Shown piece by piece: positions 33,465-45,699 of a stretch of 64,000 nucleotides of DNA (the stretch's first letter is position 1; each line of letters begins with the position of its first letter). The DNA comes from Armillaria gallica. Taxonomy: Eukaryota; Basidiomycota; Agaricomycetes; Agaricales; Physalacriaceae. The notes under the pieces were generated by a model. The model was not told where the DNA came from. It was given only the letters and a program-made list of their open reading frames with translations, and made no database searches. A program made the translations under genes and the position numbers. The stretch covers positions 1,674,001 to 1,738,000 of the forward strand of contig JBANDB010000018.1 of assembly GCA_037576215.1 (NCBI GenBank). Reading direction: 5' to 3'.

Positions 33465-34909
33465 ATGAATCAAATTGCGATGATCGTTCTTGTTCTTCTC
33501 TTCAGTTCTGGTGTCTTTGGGGTAGAGATATCTCCCAAGGATGGTGAAGACTTGCCCGCATCCTCAGAAGATCAACGGACACTTTTGAGCATTGTATGGA
33601 GCTGCCTCGCCACGATATTCGCGTGCACTTGGCTTTCTGTACATCCCAATGTTCCGGGTCGCAATATCACCACAAGGGGATGGATCTCTTGTACCATTGA
33701 ACATGTGAAGATCATGGTTTGCATGATCTTGGTACCAGAGGCCATCGTCGGATGGGCTGCTGAACAATTTATTATCGCATGGACAGTGTGCTACCGTGAG
33801 TATTTCATGACATTAAGGGGTTATCCGACTTACATTGGAGACCAATAGGAACAGACTTTTCTATCTCGTCAGTAATCAATGGGTGGAGGGGCAAAAAAGA
33901 CAAATATTCTCCAAATCTAACAATGGCTCATGGATTTGTTCTCAGTATGGGCGGCTTCTGTTACACGGAAATTGAATCAATTTCACCATCACCATCGCCA
34001 TCCTCCACAACCTTGTTAGATCGTCCGGCATCGTCCAGGGCTGTAGAGCCATCATCAATCCTTCTTCTTGATGATCTCGACTCTCCGGACTTGGAGAAGA
34101 AACTAGAGGAGGTCAGTGCAGAGACCATAGAGGACAAAAGCAAAGGTGATGCACTGTCCAAAACATTTTCTATCCTCCAAATATCCTGGTTCATTGTGCA
34201 ATGCGCTGCTCGAGCCATTCAACATCTTCCCATCACACTACTTGAAATGACAGCACTCGCATTCGCAGGCCTCAGCATCATAACATACTGCTTATGGTGG
34301 AATAAGCCACTCAATGTGAAGTATCACATATCTTTGGATGGGTCAGACTTGATGACATTCAGATTTACACCGAAAATAACCCAAACAGGCTTCTGGGAGG
34401 GTTTCTTTGGGATATTTCCTTCCATTATGGAGCTGTTTGATGATCCCCCTAAACACTATGGCATTGGACATGGTGCCCTTCAATTTTCCTCTGGTAATGA
34501 AGGTAAAGAATTTACACACCAAGTGATCATAGGTGGTGTAGCATTGGTATTTGGGGCTTTCCATTGCTTTGCTTGGTCATTCTCCTTTCCATCACATGCT
34601 GAAATGGTGCTATGGAGGTTTTCATCCCTCACAGTGTTGATCACTTTGATTGCAGCAGTCATTTTGACTCTTACTACACTATGTAAGTTGGTCCTCTGGA
34701 AGTTGTCCTCAAAAGTACCACAGCTAATTCCACATTCATGGTCAGTTTATGGAGAATCAGTTGCAGTTGGTGTTGTTTTTTGTGTTGCTATTTGTGCATA
34801 CACTGTAGCACGGATCATGTTGATTGTCCTTGCATTTATGCAGTTGCGCTCCCTACCCCCATTAGCCTTCCACACTGTACAATGGACCACTTACATACCT
34901 CACATATAG
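33465..34909 (+). CDS. Multi-pass integral membrane protein of an uncharacterised agaricomycete family
   Basis: Two exons, 33465-33795 and 33849-34909, give 463 residues. The 53-bp intron (GTGAGT...AATAG) splits an Arg codon. Residues 1-19 look like a signal peptide (MNQIAMIVLVLLFSSGVFG). Hydrophobic segments follow at about 41-59, 83-106, 239-261, 336-356, 367-390 and 413-440. A hydrophilic loop at about 150-205 is Ser/Pro-rich and acidic. Motifs such as HGFVLSMGGF, SKGDALSKTFSILQISWFIVQ and WWNKPLNV recur in a large, functionally unknown family of basidiomycete membrane proteins. I recognise the pattern but know of no assigned activity. There is no frame damage. Confidence 0.8.
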
Positions 34910-35489
34910 TTTCAGTTAATCTCTGCTTTCCATATAGGCCTTGATTTGTCCCTTGTTATCTAAGTATGCCCCATTTTTGGCTCTTACCCTTCCTTACCTT
35001 TGATTTTTTACCTTGTCTCTTGTCTTTAACACTCTCATGCTCTTGCTAATATATGCTGAGGTTCAAGTGCACTCTTTTCTTGGGTTTTATTCCCTGTAAG
35101 GCAGATTTATTACACTTGAGAACCATGATGCAAACAGCCTCAATGATGCTGTTCAAATTGCTGGACTGTATTGAATGTATGTCAACAACGTGTCAAGAGA
35201 TAACGGAGAGCAGTTCCCACTAATATTACCTGCCTGAAAGGACATATGGGAGCATTGGACGGTCCAATGGAGAGGGATTCCATTGCAAGGCTGCGAGTGA
35301 GCACAAAGAAGAGAAAAGACAATAAGCTGGACGAAGAATTTGTGAAAAAATGAACATGGTTCAGATGGAAAGGGCCATTCGAAGATCTCCAAAAATATCA
35401 ATTCTCACCCTACACCTTTCTTTGTTATGGGCCCATTGTTCTCGAGGTTCGTCTTGCCAGGCTAAATTCTAATGGGTGCTTTGTCCAGA
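34910..35489. other. No supported gene
   Basis: AT-rich sequence directly follows the membrane-protein gene and probably includes its 3' UTR. An 82-residue minus-strand frame (35401-35153) has no recognisable features. Confidence 0.4.
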
Positions 35490-35550
35490 GAAAAGAAGGC
35501 AGGGCGTAGGTATCTGCCCTTTCAAATCAGCGAGAAGCCTACCCTTGACT
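35490..35550 (-). pseudogene. Short F-box gene relic
   Basis: The minus strand reads roughly FLADLKGQIPTPC, the same segment as FLADFKGCTPTPC in the intact F-box protein. Only about 20 codons remain before MYND-tail sequence begins. Confidence 0.45.
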
Positions 35551-35559
35551 CTAGTGCCG

Positions 35560-36110
35560 ATCGTTGCTGAGGGCGATTATCCAGAGGCCTTCAAGATATA
35601 CAACAGACTTGGACATCAGTTTCGCTGTCCCCAATGTATGAAGGCTACCTGAACCAGCTCCTTTGATCCTCTAAGAAAACCTACCACAAAACCAGCGGCG
35701 CATCATTTCCCACATTCTATGCTAATGACCTCTGTATTCGATCTTGTGTTGTACTCTGTGCGATATTATTGTCCTTTTCTAAGGTGCACCAATTCCCTAT
35801 TCAACGTTCAAGTGTTATATGCTCTGATCTCACTGACAGCACTGAGCAGAGTGATTGTTAAAACATTCATCGGCGTCACTTACACCAACACACACAACAT
35901 GATGTGTGCACTTCACCGGATAGGACAGGCGTCGATAGATGCGGGCAAGCTTACCTTTTGGTACGTTGACTACGCCCTTGCCCGCTTTGACTTGATTGTA
36001 ATTCTGTTTCTAGTGATCGTGGATGCTCCATTGGGCAGGACTAAACCACCGAACCAACTAGGTGCTGCTGGCAGCGTATAGGCGAGAATCTTCCAGTGTG
36101 TCCGATAATT
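35560..36110 (-). pseudogene. MYND-gene tail relic (R4)
   Basis: Bases near 35570-35665 match the penultimate exon region of the MYND locus (compare 22180-22290). Bases near 35940-36060 match the last exon, with AGCTTACCTTTTGGTACGTTG on the plus strand. About 275 bp of unrelated sequence separates them. It is not translatable. Confidence 0.45.
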
Positions 36111-36119
36111 AGCCCGGCA

Positions 36120-36860
36120 CCATTTCCATGACGATGCCGGGAATGGCAATGTCTCCGGACCATTCCGACTTCCACTCTTGCGTGCTCAGCTCGGAATCTC
36201 GTTGTGAGTCCGTGCGCACCATGTGTCTGAGGGCCGATAATCCGATCGTAACCTTTCTACCCTTCCGTTACTTTCGTTTCCCTCCCACTTCACCAGTCCT
36301 AGATGCTCCATTCCTGTAAATTCCTTCAAGGAAAAGTCTTTCCCTGATCTTCTCTCATGACGGATGCTACCTGATAATAATGGAAGTCCTGTCCAGTCTG
36401 GATGGCCCTTGGTGCGGGAATGAAATTAATCCCGCAGGAAGTGAGGCTACCAAGCCGTCATGTACTGCCGAGGTTTGCTGCTCCAATTCAAAGCGGGCGA
36501 CCAGTATTTGACGATGTGATTACGCTTACAGATCTCTTGTCGCGGTGGCCCATGCACATCTTGTCCGCTGACATTGGTGGCTCCTTCCAGCCAATGTCTT
36601 CGAGAGGAAGTATCTGGATTGTCGCGTATCAGTCTAGGATGAAGCTGAAGTGTAAGACTCTGCGACAGCTTCATCGAGTAACACTCGTCCTCGGTTTATG
36701 TATGTAACTGGGCGTGGCCATGTGATGGTTCTTCTGACTCGCCATTCAGGTTCCGTTGAAGGTCAAGTTGATGACATTGTTAAATTTCTGGGCGTGACCG
36801 TCAGCTGAGAACTCACAAGTAAGGCAGCGAGGCATTACTTACAATCCGATGCCCATGCTC
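36120..36860. repeat. Dispersed repeat R2, copy with 3' truncation
   Basis: This is collinear with 3880-4680: GATGCCGGGAATG, TTTCCCTCCCACTTCACCAGTCC, GATCTTCTCTCATGACGGATG, TTAATCCCGCAGGAAGTGAGGC and GGGCGTGACCGTCAGCTGAGAAC. It directly follows MYND-tail sequence, as does R2 copy 1. Confidence 0.55.
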
Positions 36861-37899
36861 CATGCTTGGGCTCTCCATTTTGCTTTCAGGCGACCAGAAC
36901 GGACATATCGTTATGGTTGACAACGCTTCATCTAATCATTTTTTCTGATCATCTGACCTGATTGTTTTCGATGCAGTCTAACATTCGAGTTGTATAGATG
37001 ACATCTGCTACCAGGCTGTATACCTCGTAATCCGGTGGATATCCAAGGGTCCTTGTTCATGGCGAACCGATGACTTTTGAAACGGGATATCCTTGCTGAA
37101 CGTGACGTTTCATTTGTTTTCCCTGCTGCTGCTTGATGCGTAGGTGTGCTTGAATATTTGAGGCGATACTTGATTCTCGTATCTTCTGAGCTGTACGAAG
37201 ATCACGGTGTTGATTGTGGCTTGTTGGTTAAGATTGAAAAGATTGAAATTTGTACGGCCATAGATCATCGAAAGCAAGGTTGTGGATAAGGAAACGAAGA
37301 GATACAAATCTTCATCCTATTAGAATATGGCGATGGAAAGGATATCCAATTGGCGCATCGCATTCCCGCCCTGGTAAATACTCGGACCCGACTTTCCAAC
37401 GTAATCTCCTCATTCAATCTGGTGTCCATCAAATCACAGCAACCAGCTTGGTCTATATATGTCGACCATCGATGCAGCGACGTTTCCACTCAGAACATTA
37501 AAGTGTTCGGTTCCTTACCCATCCTAACAAACAATCATAGAGCATGCTCGGCGTCACCCACGCAGCAATAACAAGCATCACTAGTGAACCTCGATGGTGA
37601 CGGTGTCTGCAATGGGCATCCATTCTGAATCTTGTTGACATGTTCGCCTCGAGATTGTCGCTCTACGTGCTTCTACTCCTTGCTTTCATGAGCCTATTTG
37701 CTATGAAGGTATGATTCTTGATGAGGCACAAATGAGATATTCAAGCAGGAACGAATATGACGGAGATCTACGCTGGAACGGACATATATCGATTCAGTGT
37801 GTTGTGCTCCTCCAAGCATTTACCCTGTGCAGCTAACCCATAGTCTCCTATGGGCGATACTCTCTGGCGCGATGGTAGCACAAATACGAGAACGCTCCC
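36861..37899. other. No firm gene; isolated signal-peptide-like exon
   Basis: An ATG at 37640 opens a 23-codon segment (MFASRLSLYVLLLLAFMSLFAMK) ending at a GTATGA donor at 37709. The nearest acceptor (37748) leads to a stop after three codons. It may be a relic of a secreted-protein gene. Nothing else in the interval is supported. Confidence 0.25.
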
Positions 37900-39250
37900 C
37901 ACATCTCCCTGGGTCCTCGTTGTACGCATTATTCCATTTCTGACCGGATGGCGGGCAAGCCTTTTCTATGGCGCCTCAGATTGCAGGATCAGCTCGGATC
38001 TAAGGTGTGGATAGCCAGCAGCGATGTTGCACCATACACACCCCACAAGCGATATGAGTTCACGAGGTAAAACTCAGTTTCCACTCTCCCGTAACAATGC
38101 TAACAACCTCTGTCTTTGATCTACAGAATGCTGTTTCGCAGTAATCATAACTTACTTTTTGATCCATTCTGCATTGCTTCTCTGGTGTGAATAAACTCCA
38201 TCTCGGCTCAGAATTGCGCTGCGGGTCCGTGCGCACCTGGTGTCTGGGGATCAATAAACTGCTTCGACCGAGGTCTTTCTTCCTTACCCCACCGGTCCTC
38301 GATACTCCGTTCTCGTGAATTCCTTGAATCAAAAGTCTACCTGGGATCTTCTCTCGTAATTGATTCTATCTCTTAATGGCGAAAAGCTCGTCGAGTCTGT
38401 ATCGCCCTTGGCGTGAGGACACAATCAATCAATCCCGCAGGATGTGAGCCTAGTGAGCCTTCCGCGTCATGTGCTGCAGAAGGTTTGTTGTTCTGATTCG
38501 ATGAAGGCAACCTGTATTTGATGATGCTCTTCCGCATACAGATCTCTTATTATGGCGGCCCATGTACGTCTCATTCTTTCACCTCGATGGCCCCTTCTAA
38601 CCAACCCATTCGAGAGGAAATATCCTGTTTGTCAGGTATCGTTCTAGGGTGAGTTTTAGGATGCGGCGACAACTTCACCGAGTCCTACTCATCCTCGGTT
38701 TATGTGTGCAACTATACGTGGCTATTGGATGCCTTTTCTGACCGACTGTGCAGATCTTAGGTTGTATACTGATGTTTAAATTGAACAGCGTTGTTCAATT
38801 CTCTATGCGTGACCATCAGCTGAGAACGTATAACTGAGATGGCGTGGTGCAACTTACAGTCCGACGCCCATGCTCTGTGTTACTCCTTCTAAATGCCTTC
38901 ACTTTCAAGTTCCCATCTTCGGAGTTTGAAGCCATGTCCCTCCCCAGGATGGGCCACGTCGTATATATTCTCTCTGAATGACTATGGGGCTTGTAAATAC
39001 GTGCGCACGATTGAAGGTAAGGACAAGTGAAATAGAGAAAGCAATGACCTCATTCTACTTCGGCAGGATTCGCCCTCTGGTGAAAGTCCAAAGTCGAATG
39101 TGTCCGTGACCGTTCTGAAAATTCACTGTACTTACATTCCGAGGAAACTTTTATGTTTCAGCTCCTGAATTTTCGTCTCGTTTTCTTCGCTCCTTCGCTA
39201 TACTTGTTCCGGACCCACCTCATTGATGACACGTCCTGGCGACAGGTCCG
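37900..39250. repeat. R4/R2 composite repeat, second-longest copy
   Basis: Bases 38210-39250 follow R2 copy 1 almost completely, including CTACCTGGGATCTTCTCTCG, GCGTGAGGACACAATC, CATACAGATCTCTTAT, GTTTAAATTGAACAGCG and ACTGTACTTACATTCCGAGG. Bases 37900-38060 resemble 3480-3560, the end of the MYND-tail unit. The two blocks were therefore duplicated together. Confidence 0.55.
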
Positions 39251-42200
39251 GGAAAATTTCGTCCAAGCGTAAGGGATTCTCAACCTCTGTGCGGATGTCG
39301 CTTGAATTTCCATCATTACAGGAATTTCATGAACACTCCTTAAAGATACTGCATGGGATATGATAGTAAGATGCTATAGCAAACGGTGAGGGTGCATACC
39401 TCGTATCATCCCGCTTCAATGACTAGGAGATAACTCGAGGTCAGGTCGAATCATAGTACGTGAATCGGAACCTATATCATCGTCTGATGTGAATCTCAGT
39501 GTAGATTCGGCATTCAGTTCGCCATGTCAGTCCTCAGTGGGGCAGGACTATGTTGACCTGAATATTGTTCACTATATGCGTACCAGATGTTCATAGAGGT
39601 ACAAGTCTCAATGGACATCTGTTCCATAACTTTGAATGAAACGCAATCCACTATGAGGAAAGATCTTCAAGCTGAATGCCCACACATACTGAATATAGTC
39701 ATGTCTGGCAGCTCAGGCGTTACAGTACTGTTGTTGATTTTGACGTACTAAAAGGAATAGATCTCAATATGATTGAAGAATCTGAGCGCCAGAATGTTCC
39801 ATACGAGAAGTCAGATAACGTCCCTTGAAGTCGACGCTCAAGGAAACTCATTCCACCAAGACACCAAACTCGGTTCGCTGTGAGGATGGAGCTAGGGAAA
39901 ATTCAGTTATCCTGGAATAGATATGTCTGAAGAGAGAAATAAAGTCAACGCATCATCGTAGTGAAAATCCTTGTGGTGGTAGAATGTAAACAAAGTATAA
40001 TTCAGAATGGTGGTCATCGAAAACAAGTCGAAAGGAATCTAGAGTGACCGGGCCGTCGCTCGATCCCGTCTTCCCACGGCTTCTCTCTCCGCTACTATTC
40101 CCATTCATTCCTTCCACCAAAATTTCAGACAACCGAGTCACGCTCCTATATACCGATCTGCCGTGCTCTTGTTGACTTCACAAGTAGACTGATGGGTGAA
40201 CACACAGCGACAATAATTGGACAACAAGGGTATGTAGTCTTGCAGGCATGCTGGTCATTGTCTATGCCTCATAACAATGTCTCGCAGCGTTGATGAGCCT
40301 CCAGGCTCTGTACGCTCAGAATTTGCGGATTTTGACTGCTAATTAATGCTACTGTCCCTTCAACAGACTTTCAGCAAACCAATGATTGCACACACACTGA
40401 TACCACTTTTATCCTATGGCAACCACTCCTTACGTGCTTTGTTATCCATCCCATCTTGCCACACATCATAATTGCCGTACTTCATCATGGCAAGGCACCT
40501 TTGATCGACAATCATCCCAATACAGAATTGACGCATCACTCAGAAGCACCTAGTTGATGCGCTTATTGATCACTTAATGAAAATGACGTGATTGAAGCGA
40601 GTACCTTCCCAGCTACGGCAACTACAGACCATGTTTACTAAGGCTGTTACTTTGCCAAGGCCTCAAGAAAACGTTACCCCAAGCATATTCCTCAGTACGA
40701 CGACTATTGCTCAGTAATCCGCAGCTAAACAGCACCTAACGATCTGTGCATCGCTCAAGCAAAACCATACGGTTTGCATCCATACACGGCAACGTCAACG
40801 AGTTGCTGTTACTTTGGAAGACCAAGGACCATATGTTACCTACGATTTTTACAAAGCCAAGGCTTTACGGCCTTACTAAGTCTCGCATATCTACTCTATT
40901 TATAAATTCATACTTGTAGTATAAAAACTAGTTAGAAAACGTAGTTCAAGGGGCAGTTCATCTCCAGCTGACCCCAGACTACGTCAATTATCGTCACGCT
41001 CTAGTCTATCACCAGTAAACAATGTTTATTCACCGTTCTACAGCAATACACTGTTTGCACCAGCATATTCTTGATCGCACGTCGACTCTTGAGCTCACCA
41101 GAGTTATCTCATGGTTTTTAACTGTGAAGAGTCCTTCCCTACATGCTCTTCGCTCTTAACACTATTGGTGCACACTCATACTGTGCCAATACGTGATTGC
41201 CGCGCTATACCTCACCCCCGTTATCTTTTATAGGCCGTCATCGTTTCACTTTCGCACCATTGGAGTTTTTACAGTTTCACTTTCGCCATCGTTATCGTTG
41301 CCCACTTGGGTAGTCTCAGAGCAGACTTAGGATCAGTTTCAGCCAGTTTTCATATAGTATCAGTCCCTCAAGTGGACTTGAAGGTTAGTTTGACATAGGA
41401 TAGGATCGTTTCAGTACCAGACAAGTTTCGACATCGACTCAGCACCCTCGCATCGTATAGGACCAGTATCGCCACCAGTTTTCGTAGTTCCACATTTTCT
41501 CTTGCCAGTCCACCCTCAGCATCTCGTTCCACGTTTATTTCGCCATTCGCAGTCCCCACGCCGTTTTCTCATCGCCTCACTCACCCATAGACTATTGTCG
41601 ACCGTTTAGTCTATCTTCCATCATTCTCCCCGCTCAGATTACCATTGAGTGACGTTTTCTAGTCTCACAGCATGTTTTCTCATACGGATTCATGGTATTC
41701 ACGTCATACCCGTTTTCGTTCCCTCTCATTTCGAGAGATCCCTACCGGCTTGAAGCCATAGCATTTAGTACTTGACTACCAAGCAGTACTACTTCGCAGA
41801 CTTAAAGTCACAGTGTATTCTTGCGTATAGAGGAATTGTTCTACTGCACGGAGGTGCCCCGAACCACTCGCACACACGATCGCCTTGATTGCCATGCCAC
41901 TATGTTAATTAACCAAGCTCATTCCGAGTTGGTGTTGCCATTGCCACGGAAGTCTTAGGCCCATCAGTGTTTTACAGTCAAACATATCACATGGAAAAAT
42001 ATTTCCTATTGGTTCTTATACATGCTCTTCAAAAGAGAATACCTGTCTGAAGAAGCCTGAAGGACGTCGTTTTTTTATGGCGAAACATACATCGCGGTGA
42101 TGCAAGCCCTACCGCCTGCCTTATTACTCATACTCGGTTCTTCCCGTAAATTTTGAGTTCGAAATTTATTTCTGTAGCCTCAGTGAGTGTGTAGGATCTC

Positions 42201-43380
42201 TTCTACTCGCATTCCTGCCCTACATTCATTTAGATCTTCGCATCAAGCATACCGCGTTTTCCATTTCTGACATTGTGGTGCGCCTGAGCCCGACTGGAAA
42301 GTGGTTGCTATTTTTCGATCGAAAGCACACCCAGCATTTATTTCAGATATACATTGGGCTTGTTGTCGGCACGCGAGAGGCTAAGCGACTGGTCCGTAAT
42401 CCGCTGTCTCAGTTCCCGCTGTCCCGCAGCTTCCTGCTATTCATACACTAATAGGATCACGGAGACTGAGAGGTCAGGACTAGGGCAGTGTATACAGCTA
42501 GGTGCTCCCACACTCACGGTAAAATGACAACAAAAAAACAAAGTAGCAACGCACCCGCCAAAGCGGGGAAAGAGACAGGTTGGCAAACAGGAAGGCAGAT
42601 GTTAGTGGACAAACGAAAAGGTGATGAGAAGTCGGCAGAGGGCACCACAAAATGTGCACTATATGTGCAGCCCTGAGTACACTCTCAAACAAAAGGTATA
42701 CTAATTCGACATTCTTCTAGTTATATGGTGTAAAGGATCTGCCACACGATGGGTTTCAACCCAGAAATGAGTACGACTCGGGCTTATATTGCCAGAGGAA
42801 AGCTAGGTCAAAGACACGAAGGCATGGTAGAAGTAAAAGGTTAAGTGAGGAAAAGTCCGAAAACGGCGCATACGTAGCTGCCCGGAACCCATATGTAAAT
42901 ATAGCTAAAGGAATGACGCAATAATAACTCCATAGAAAATTGCATCCCTTACACTAACAGCCCAGTGACATCTGCACAGCTGTGCTGTGCAGGGTTGAGA
43001 TTTCTACAAGGCTATGCTCTTCGGCATCAATACTCGACGAAGACTTACTTGTAGTTCAGCTTCGTTTGGAAATGCAAAGTTCTTCGTTCAATAAAGTTCC
43101 AAGTGCGTGAAAATCCATTTTCGACTGCACTTTTACTAAGCTAAAGACCGACTGCCATCTGAATGCTCTGTCCTTGCTTCGTAAACTCCAGGTTTACACC
43201 CTGTGCATAACGTTTTCCGACATAACATCCAGAAACTTAGACGCTTCTGGGAAGACTTATGACCTAGCATGCAGCGGTGTATGATTATCATCTATACACC
43301 GCGGAGCAGGGCTGTTGGTTGTGTGCTCTGGAATGACCTCGACCGTTTGGATTAGGCGCTGAGTAAAAATAGTGTAACAG
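39251..43380. other. Four-kilobase stretch without a supported gene
   Basis: I see no frame above about 65 codons with any family signal. A TATA-like AGTATAAAAACTAG lies near 40918. From about 41230 to 41720 the sequence is rich in GTTTTC/GTTTC words, including a duplicated GTTTCACTTTCGC-type segment near 41246 and 41272. This may be degraded repeat DNA. Confidence 0.4.
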
Positions 43381-43429
43381 CACTCTTGTCTCCGAGGCAC
43401 TATATAGTGAAAATTTCGTCCTTGTTACT

Positions 43430-43696
43430 GTGTGCCGCCTTTTTGACACTTTCAACCGTATGCATCGGCCAAACCTACCGCTCATCTCATTTCAACCAGA
43501 TGCTCTCCAAGTTTGCAACGTTCGTCGCCAAGACTTGTGGAAAATCGGTGACAGTCCACTTCACGAGGCATGCGCGAAGAATCTCTACGGGGCCTTTTAC
43601 TCTTGGATAGCTGATCCGCCTGCAGTGCTGTGGTTAGAAAATGGTGAGAACTTGCGACAAATCCAAGCTATCGTTCATCTGATATCCGATATCTGA
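43430..43696 (+). pseudogene. Degraded NACHT-like upstream segment
   Basis: The frame contains CAKNLYGAFYSWIADPPAVLWLENG, which resembles the lead-in to the P-loop of fungal NACHT proteins (Trp-rich, then vLWL). No Walker A motif follows. Possible splice sites after ENG do not join in phase to the exon at 43777. It may be the ancestral N-terminus of the kinase gene downstream. Confidence 0.25.
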
Positions 43697-43776
43697 AGGT
43701 CTTCCTAAGGTACCGGCGTAAGTGCTGAATGACAATACCAGCCTCCGACTATTGGGATATTCATATAAGAGAATAG

Positions 43777-45575
43777 ATTGATCGCCACGGAGTACCTTTT
43801 CCATGTAAAGACATCTTCGAAGACTACATCAGGCATAGCATATTATCTATGCCATCAAAACAAAGGGTATATCAATATCCTTGGCTCACTTCTGTATCAG
43901 CTCGTTCAACAATTACCCTCGACGGATATATCGCCTTTACTTCTGTGCCACGTCCTCAACACAAGAAACATCATACCTCTCGCCTCAAAAGATCCGCTGA
44001 TGACAGTAAACTTTCTTCAAAGGGTAAATCGTTCTCAGAAGTCCGAGTATCTTGTCTGATTGTCATCACAGGAAATTGACACCCGTGCTTATGTCTACAA
44101 TGAAGCCTACTATCGCGCGCGCTGCATAAAATGCCTGTTGAAAGTCGCTGAGACATACCTTGTCATTCCCACATGCCTCGTGATATCAAATATCCGGTGT
44201 GAGGAGAGACGTCCAATATGTGGCGGAGGATACGCGGTAGGCTATAACATTTTACTATGGACATGAAATTCTGAAGTGACATTTACTCGTGCTATATGAA
44301 GGATATCTACAAAGGCTGTATAAACCACTCTGATGTTTGCCTGAAGGTTCTACGTTTATTCACCGATGGAGATACGAAACCCAGAGAAGATGTCAGAAAG
44401 GTCAATCCATAACTCTTCAAGTCAACGTTGTGGACTGATAGACGAATTTCAGGAGTTTTGCCGCGAAGTTTTGGTCTGGAGAAATTTGAACCACCCTAAT
44501 GTCCTTCCCTTCATTGGTATCAACGACGACCTCTTCTACCCGAGTTTTTGTCTCATCTCACCTTGGATGAATGACGGTAACCTCATTTCGTTTCTAGCAA
44601 AGCATCCAGAGCACAATCGTATGCAGTGTGTACGTTTCATTTTCATTGCTCTCTATATGACCAGTCTCAAAGTAATGGTCATGATAATGAACAGATCGTA
44701 GAAGTAGCGAATGGGCTTCATTACCTTCACTCGCACGAACCTCAGGTCATACATGCTGACATCCGGGGGGTATGAGTTTTTCTTTGCACTGGCAGAGCGA
44801 GATTCATGACCTGACAAATTGTTTTGAAAGGCTAACATAATTGTCACATCGGACCATCACTGTTGCTTGGCAGACTTTGGGCTCGCGAAGGCTGTGATGA
44901 CGTGCGGACCGGGAAGCTATGGAGATTTGACAAAAGGATCAGTGCGTTGGCTTGCACCTGAGCTTCTTCAATTTGACGCTTCCTCAAATTGGCATTACAT
45001 GACATCCAGGGATATATACGCTTTTGGATGTACTATGGTCGAGGTACGTTTACATATCAAGTATTTCTGTTAAGCTTGATTATATTTGGTAGATTTTTAC
45101 GGGACGAGTTCCATTTTCGGATGTTATCCTTGACGTGTCCGTTATATTCGCTGTCTTACAGAACGACCGTCGGCCAACTAGACCAAGCCACGTTGAGCTT
45201 CCGTATGATAGCATATGGTCGCTGATAGAACTCTGTTGGTCTAAGGACGTTCATAAGGGACCGTCGTCCTCAAATCTTGTTACAACGCTCAATAACCTGG
45301 ATATGTCCAAGCAACCTGCCAAGAGGGAGAAATTAGCGGTGAAGACGGTGAAGACGATGGTTCTGTCTCGGTATAACATTCAAAGTAAGCTCTCTTTGAT
45401 TCTTAATTGCGTCGGCATCCATCATGTCTATTCAGATCAGCAGAAATTGGGCATTGGTCGACATTTTCACTGTCATATAAAAGGCTGCAGCAGATCTTTC
45501 ATATCCAGTTCTGTACGAAAGAAGCATATGGTCAAGTGCCAGAAGGAGACGGAGAGGACAGGATCTGTACCATAG
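43777..45575 (+). CDS. Protein kinase with C-terminal C2HC zinc-finger-like module (5' end uncertain)
   Basis: Exons are 43777-44023, 44072-44236, 44302-44400, 44453-44629, 44695-44769, 44831-45043 and 45093-45575. Junctions from 44024 on are GT-AG and in phase, with introns of 48-65 bp. The kinase reads in order: Gly loop GGGYA, Lys in VCLKVL, helix-C EFCREVLVWRNLNHPNVLPF, catalytic HADIRGAN, ADFGLA and WLAPELL. All key catalytic residues are present. It resembles the expanded TKL-like kinases of Agaricomycetes. After the kinase C-lobe the same exon continues to CHIKGCSRSF...KKHMVKC, a C2HC finger pattern. The first exon (YYLCHQNKGYINILGSLLYQLVQ) recalls a NACHT ATPase tail, but no P-loop or start codon was found upstream. 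The target is unknown. Confidence 0.7.
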
Positions 45576-45699
45576 GATTGAAAACAATCACACCAGAAAA
45601 TACTTAGAAGAGCTGCTTGAGCGTCGACGTGTTCTTGCGTAATAAGCGAAAATGGAAGAGCGCCCCAGTGGTTTGACAAGAAGAATCCTGAATAATTCG

